A DNA stretch of 53,703 nucleotides from CAITUY01 sp964611575 (GTDB lineage Bacteria > Verrucomicrobiota > Kiritimatiellia > CAIKKV01 > CAITUY01), in NCBI GenBank assembly GCA_964611575.1, contig CAZTAJ010000015.1:1-53703 (forward strand), in the 5' to 3' direction. Under the pieces are notes generated by a model. It was not told the origin of the DNA, made no database searches, and worked only from the letters and a program-made list of their open reading frames with translations. Position numbers and translations under genes: made by a program. Shown here in pieces: positions 51,500 to 53,703 of this stretch. Numbering within the stretch: position 1 is the first letter of the stretch; the number at the start of each line of letters is the position of its first letter.

Positions 51500-53106
51500 A
51501 GGGCGTGTTGCCCAAATCCATTTGATGCGAAGAACAGTAGCATAGGACAGTGGGTTTGGTAAACTGCGGCAACCTCCGGAGGAAGCCACGATGATGGGCG
51601 TACGTGAGCCGCAAAAGGACCTATTCAGTTATCACGTGGACTTGGATAAACGGGTCCGGAAGAACCACCCCTTGCGGGAGATTGCCCGTCTGGTGGATTT
51701 CACCTTCATCCGGAAAGACGTAGCGGAACACTACGGTTACAACGGGAACGTCTCGGAAGACCCCGTGGTGGTGGCGAAGATGATGTTTCTCCTGTTCTAT
51801 GACGACGTGTCGAGCGAACGGGAGTTGATGCGGGTGATCGCGGAGCGCCTGGACTACCTATGGTTCTTGGGATACGGACTGGATGAGGAGATCCCGGACC
51901 ATAGCGTGCTCTCGAAGGCGCGCAAGCGCTGGGGCGTGGACGTGTTCAAAGGATTCTTTATGCGCATTGTCAGCCAGTGCGTGGCAGCGGGGCTGGTCGA
52001 CGGGAAGAAGATCCATGTGGATGCCAGTCTGATCGAGGCGAACGCGTCGAAGGATTCCGTAGTGCGAGGTTCTCCGGAATGGATCGCGGCGCTCAAGCAA
52101 GCCTATCAGGCTATCGAGAGCAAACTGGACGATACGACAACACCAGAGTCGAAGATCGGCGTGAACGACCAGATGTTGAGCACGACCGATCCCGACGCGG
52201 GGTTGACGCGCATGGGCAGTGGGCAGTCGCGGCCGCGATATCATCACCACCGGGCGGGGGATGAGGCGCAGGGAGTCATCACGGCCATCGAAACGACTTC
52301 GGGGACCATCGCGGAAAACAAGCGGTTGATGGGGCTGGTGCAGCAGCATGCGTCGAATACAGGTCACATCGTTGAAACAGTGGTCGCCGATAGCAAGTAT
52401 GGCACGGTTGAGAACTACGTGACCTGCCAGCAACAAGGGATCACGACCCACATGGCTGACGTCCTGGCCAAGCAGACGAACAACCCGCGCTGCCGCGACA
52501 TCTTCCCGGACACGGCGTTCAACTATCAGGCCGACACCAACACGTATCTCTGTCCAGCCGGGCAAACGTTGGTGCCCCGGAGATTACATCCACGGCGCCG
52601 AACATGGGAGTTTCATGCCGCTCGTGGAGTGTGCGCCGCCTGCTCACTGCGGACGCAGTGTACGCGAGCCACCTACGGGCGAACGATCAAGCGCCATGAA
52701 CACCAGGCGTACTTGGATCGCGCGAGGCAGCAGGCTCACAGCCCTGCGGGCTACCGTGATCGCCGTCGCCGCAAACATCTGGCGGAAGGCAGCTTTGCAG
52801 ATGCCGCCAATAACCACCACTTCAAGCGCAGTCGGTGGCGTCGCTTGTGGCGGCAACAGATTCAGGACTTCCTCATCGCCACAATCCAGAACGTGAGGAT
52901 TCTGCTGAAGCACCGGCCCAACGGGGCGGCGGCAACCCGATTGACCCTTCAAAACCCATCAGGACCTCTCATTGCCGCGCTACTAAGCCTGTTTCGCGCC
53001 GACAACACCCCAAAATGGGCACGCAACTACCGTGGGCACACATTCGCATTCAGTTGATCGAACGGCCAGAGGCGTCGCAGGTTTGCTCATTTGGGCAACA
53101 CGCCCT
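51500..53106. mobile_element. IS1182-family insertion sequence
   Basis: Inverted ends AGGGCGTGTTGCCCAAAT (51500-51517) and its reverse complement at 53089-53106 match over all 18 bases and enclose one intact transposase gene. Length is about 1.6 kb, normal for the family. No target duplication could be read with confidence. It stands between mazEF and the decayed copy of the PQQ gene's 5' end. Confidence 0.88.
51591..53057 (+). CDS. IS1182-family transposase
   Basis: A 488-residue DDE transposase. The N-terminal domain has 'LFSYHVDLDKRVRKNHPLRE' and 'EDPVVVAKMMFLLFYDDVSS'. First catalytic Asp in 'GKKIHVDASLIEANASKDS', second in 'IVETVVADSKYGTVENYVTC', third acidic residue likely Glu in 'AEGSFADAANNHHFKRSRWR'. 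The Cys motif 'ARGVCAACSLRTQCTRATYG' is the zinc-like insert typical of this family. ATG 51591 has GGAGGAAG upstream. The gene is intact and so the element may be active. Confidence 0.94.
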   Translation: MMGVREPQKDLFSYHVDLDKRVRKNHPLREIARLVDFTFIRKDVAEHYGYNGNVSEDPVVVAKMMFLLFYDDVSSERELMRVIAERLDYLWFLGYGLDEEIPDHSVLSKARKRWGVDVFKGFFMRIVSQCVAAGLVDGKKIHVDASLIEANASKDSVVRGSPEWIAALKQAYQAIESKLDDTTTPESKIGVNDQMLSTTDPDAGLTRMGSGQSRPRYHHHRAGDEAQGVITAIETTSGTIAENKRLMGLVQQHASNTGHIVETVVADSKYGTVENYVTCQQQGITTHMADVLAKQTNNPRCRDIFPDTAFNYQADTNTYLCPAGQTLVPRRLHPRRRTWEFHAARGVCAACSLRTQCTRATYGRTIKRHEHQAYLDRARQQAHSPAGYRDRRRRKHLAEGSFADAANNHHFKRSRWRRLWRQQIQDFLIATIQNVRILLKHRPNGAAATRLTLQNPSGPLIAALLSLFRADNTPKWARNYRGHTFAFS

Positions 53107-53198
53107 GAAGACGTGACCCCGCGCCCCGCGCAAGCGGTGTGATGGCCTTCATGTGGACAGTATCGCGTACCGTTCTGGATACGCAAGCCGTTTCAATC

Positions 53199-53412
53199 GT
53201 ACCGCCATCCCCGTCTTGCCGATTGCCCCGATGCCCTGTGCTTTGATAGGTTTTCCATTGTGGGCCACAAAGGAACCGGACATAACTTGCAGGGGATGGA
53301 TTCATGCCTTGAAGTTTCTGTCGCTGGTATGTCCTGCGCTAGTGTGACGGTGAGTGCATCGCCAGTCCTTGCCATCAATGGGCGGAATGACGGGGCCCGA
53401 CGCGGAACGAAG
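53199..53412 (+). pseudogene. Decayed copy of the promoter and 5' end of the PQQ-like gene
   Basis: It aligns by eye along its length with about 50003-50212: CCCGTCTTGCCG, GGGGATGGATTCATGC, 'GAAGTTTCTG.CGCTGG', GGTGAGTGCATCGCCAG, TGGGCGGAATG and CCCGACGCGGAACG are shared blocks. The copy has small indels and an early stop so no product is made. The direct repeats bracket mazEF and the IS. Confidence 0.75.
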
Positions 53413-53448
53413 TAAGGTGGTTTTGCTTTTTACGGAGATAAGCCTGTT

Positions 53449-53670
53449 GTGAGCCAATCGACATCCATGCAGGCTATGTCTGAAGCCGAACGAATTGCCA
53501 GCGAGCAACACCGCACGAAGCCCGACTTCGTGGTATTCACGCCCGGCAGCGTCGACGGGGCTACACACGATACGGGCAATGAGCAGGTTTCGGTGTTTGC
53601 GGGGCCGGACGGGTCGCTGATGGCGGTTTGGACGCAGATGACCTGCGACTGGAGTTTGGTTTTGATCTAG
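53449..53670 (+). pseudogene. N-terminal fragment of a sialidase-family protein
   Basis: GTG 53449 (GGAG about 13 bases upstream) opens a 73-codon frame: 'KPDFVVFTPGSVDGATHD' and 'GPDGSLMAVWTQ'. This resembles the first propeller blade of exo-alpha-sialidase-like proteins ('D-T-G-N-E-x-F-x-V-F-x-G-P-D-G-S-L-M-A-V-W-T'). The frame then ends at TAG 53668-53670, after 'MTCDWSLVLI'. It is followed by 33 bases of unassigned sequence to the window end. Confidence 0.55.
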
Positions 53671-53703
53671 CGCGATCGGCGAGATTTCTCAAACAAGCAG
53701 CAT

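Noticed and set aside
51496..53110. Target-site duplication of the IS1182-type element
   Set aside because: Bases outside the 18-bp ends (GTGA on the left, GAAG on the right) do not match, so none is claimed.
1..53703. CRISPR arrays, tRNA and rRNA genes
   Set aside because: No regularly spaced direct repeats of CRISPR size and no tRNA or rRNA-like conserved stretches were noticed by eye; a covariance-model scan could still find a tRNA.

Overview
The window is about 53.7 kb of GC-rich DNA. Gene content and style suggest an uncultured member of the PVC group, most likely Kiritimatiellota, Verrucomicrobiota or Lentisphaerota. The reasons are: very long secreted glycoside-hydrolase-like proteins; DUF4838, DUF6067-like, GH29, sialate O-acetylesterase and PA14/PKD modules; a WA-x-x-DP repeat protein; URO-D family proteins outside any haem locus; and a C-terminal 'SRFYRI' type ending at the left edge. 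No rRNA, tRNA or species marker was seen, so this is inference.

Layout. 0-5 kb: the tail of a + strand gene, then minus-strand genes for a URO-D-like protein, an 804-residue membrane-anchored repeat protein and a ribokinase. 5-9.3 kb: a + strand polygalacturonase-like protein with PKD and PA14 domains, followed by remnants of a sialidase, an SGNH esterase and a DapA/NanA-type lyase. 9.3-14.1 kb: an ADP-ribosylglycohydrolase downstream of a large CBM9/DUF6067-like secreted protein (minus). 14.3-15.5 kb: an RlmI-type rRNA methyltransferase (+). 15.7-16.8 kb: a REP-associated tyrosine transposase (RAYT) between perfect 28-bp inverted repeats, inserted in a sugar-enzyme gene. 17-36.8 kb: a 20-kb co-directional minus-strand cluster of secreted carbohydrate enzymes. 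In order of transcription these are a FAD/HEAT oxidoreductase, a GH20-like hexosaminidase, a DUF4838 protein, three GH42-like proteins of 1100-1240 residues, an SGNH hydrolase and the gene broken by the RAYT unit. 37-46.5 kb: a second URO-D gene (+), then a tightly packed minus-strand run: nitroreductase, FHA-GAF histidine kinase, anchored helical protein, ApbE, sialate O-acetylesterase and a sugar-kinase-like APH protein. Several of these overlap by ATGA. 46.5 kb to the end: accessory DNA with a truncated GH, a brnTA pair, a GH29 fucosidase, a truncated PQQ-propeller gene, a mazEF pair, an IS1182-type insertion sequence, and a decayed second copy of the PQQ gene's 5' end followed by another sialidase fragment.

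How it works together. Most genes fit extracellular breakdown of a complex, probably sialylated, acetylated, fucosylated and hexosamine-rich glycan (mucin-like or algal). Sialidases, sialate esterase, fucosidase, GH20, GH42-like and polygalacturonase-like enzymes would act outside; ribokinase and the APH/NahK-like kinase would phosphorylate released sugars inside. No transporter and no transcription factor dedicated to sugars was seen. The FHA kinase / anchored protein / ApbE overlap group is a separate regulatory and flavinylation module.

The accessory parts are unusually rich in short palindromic repeats: two identical 50-bp three-way-junction elements, a 25-bp REP family with four arms, and the RAYT inverted repeats. 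They are also rich in fragments of broken catabolic genes, so the region looks actively remodelled.
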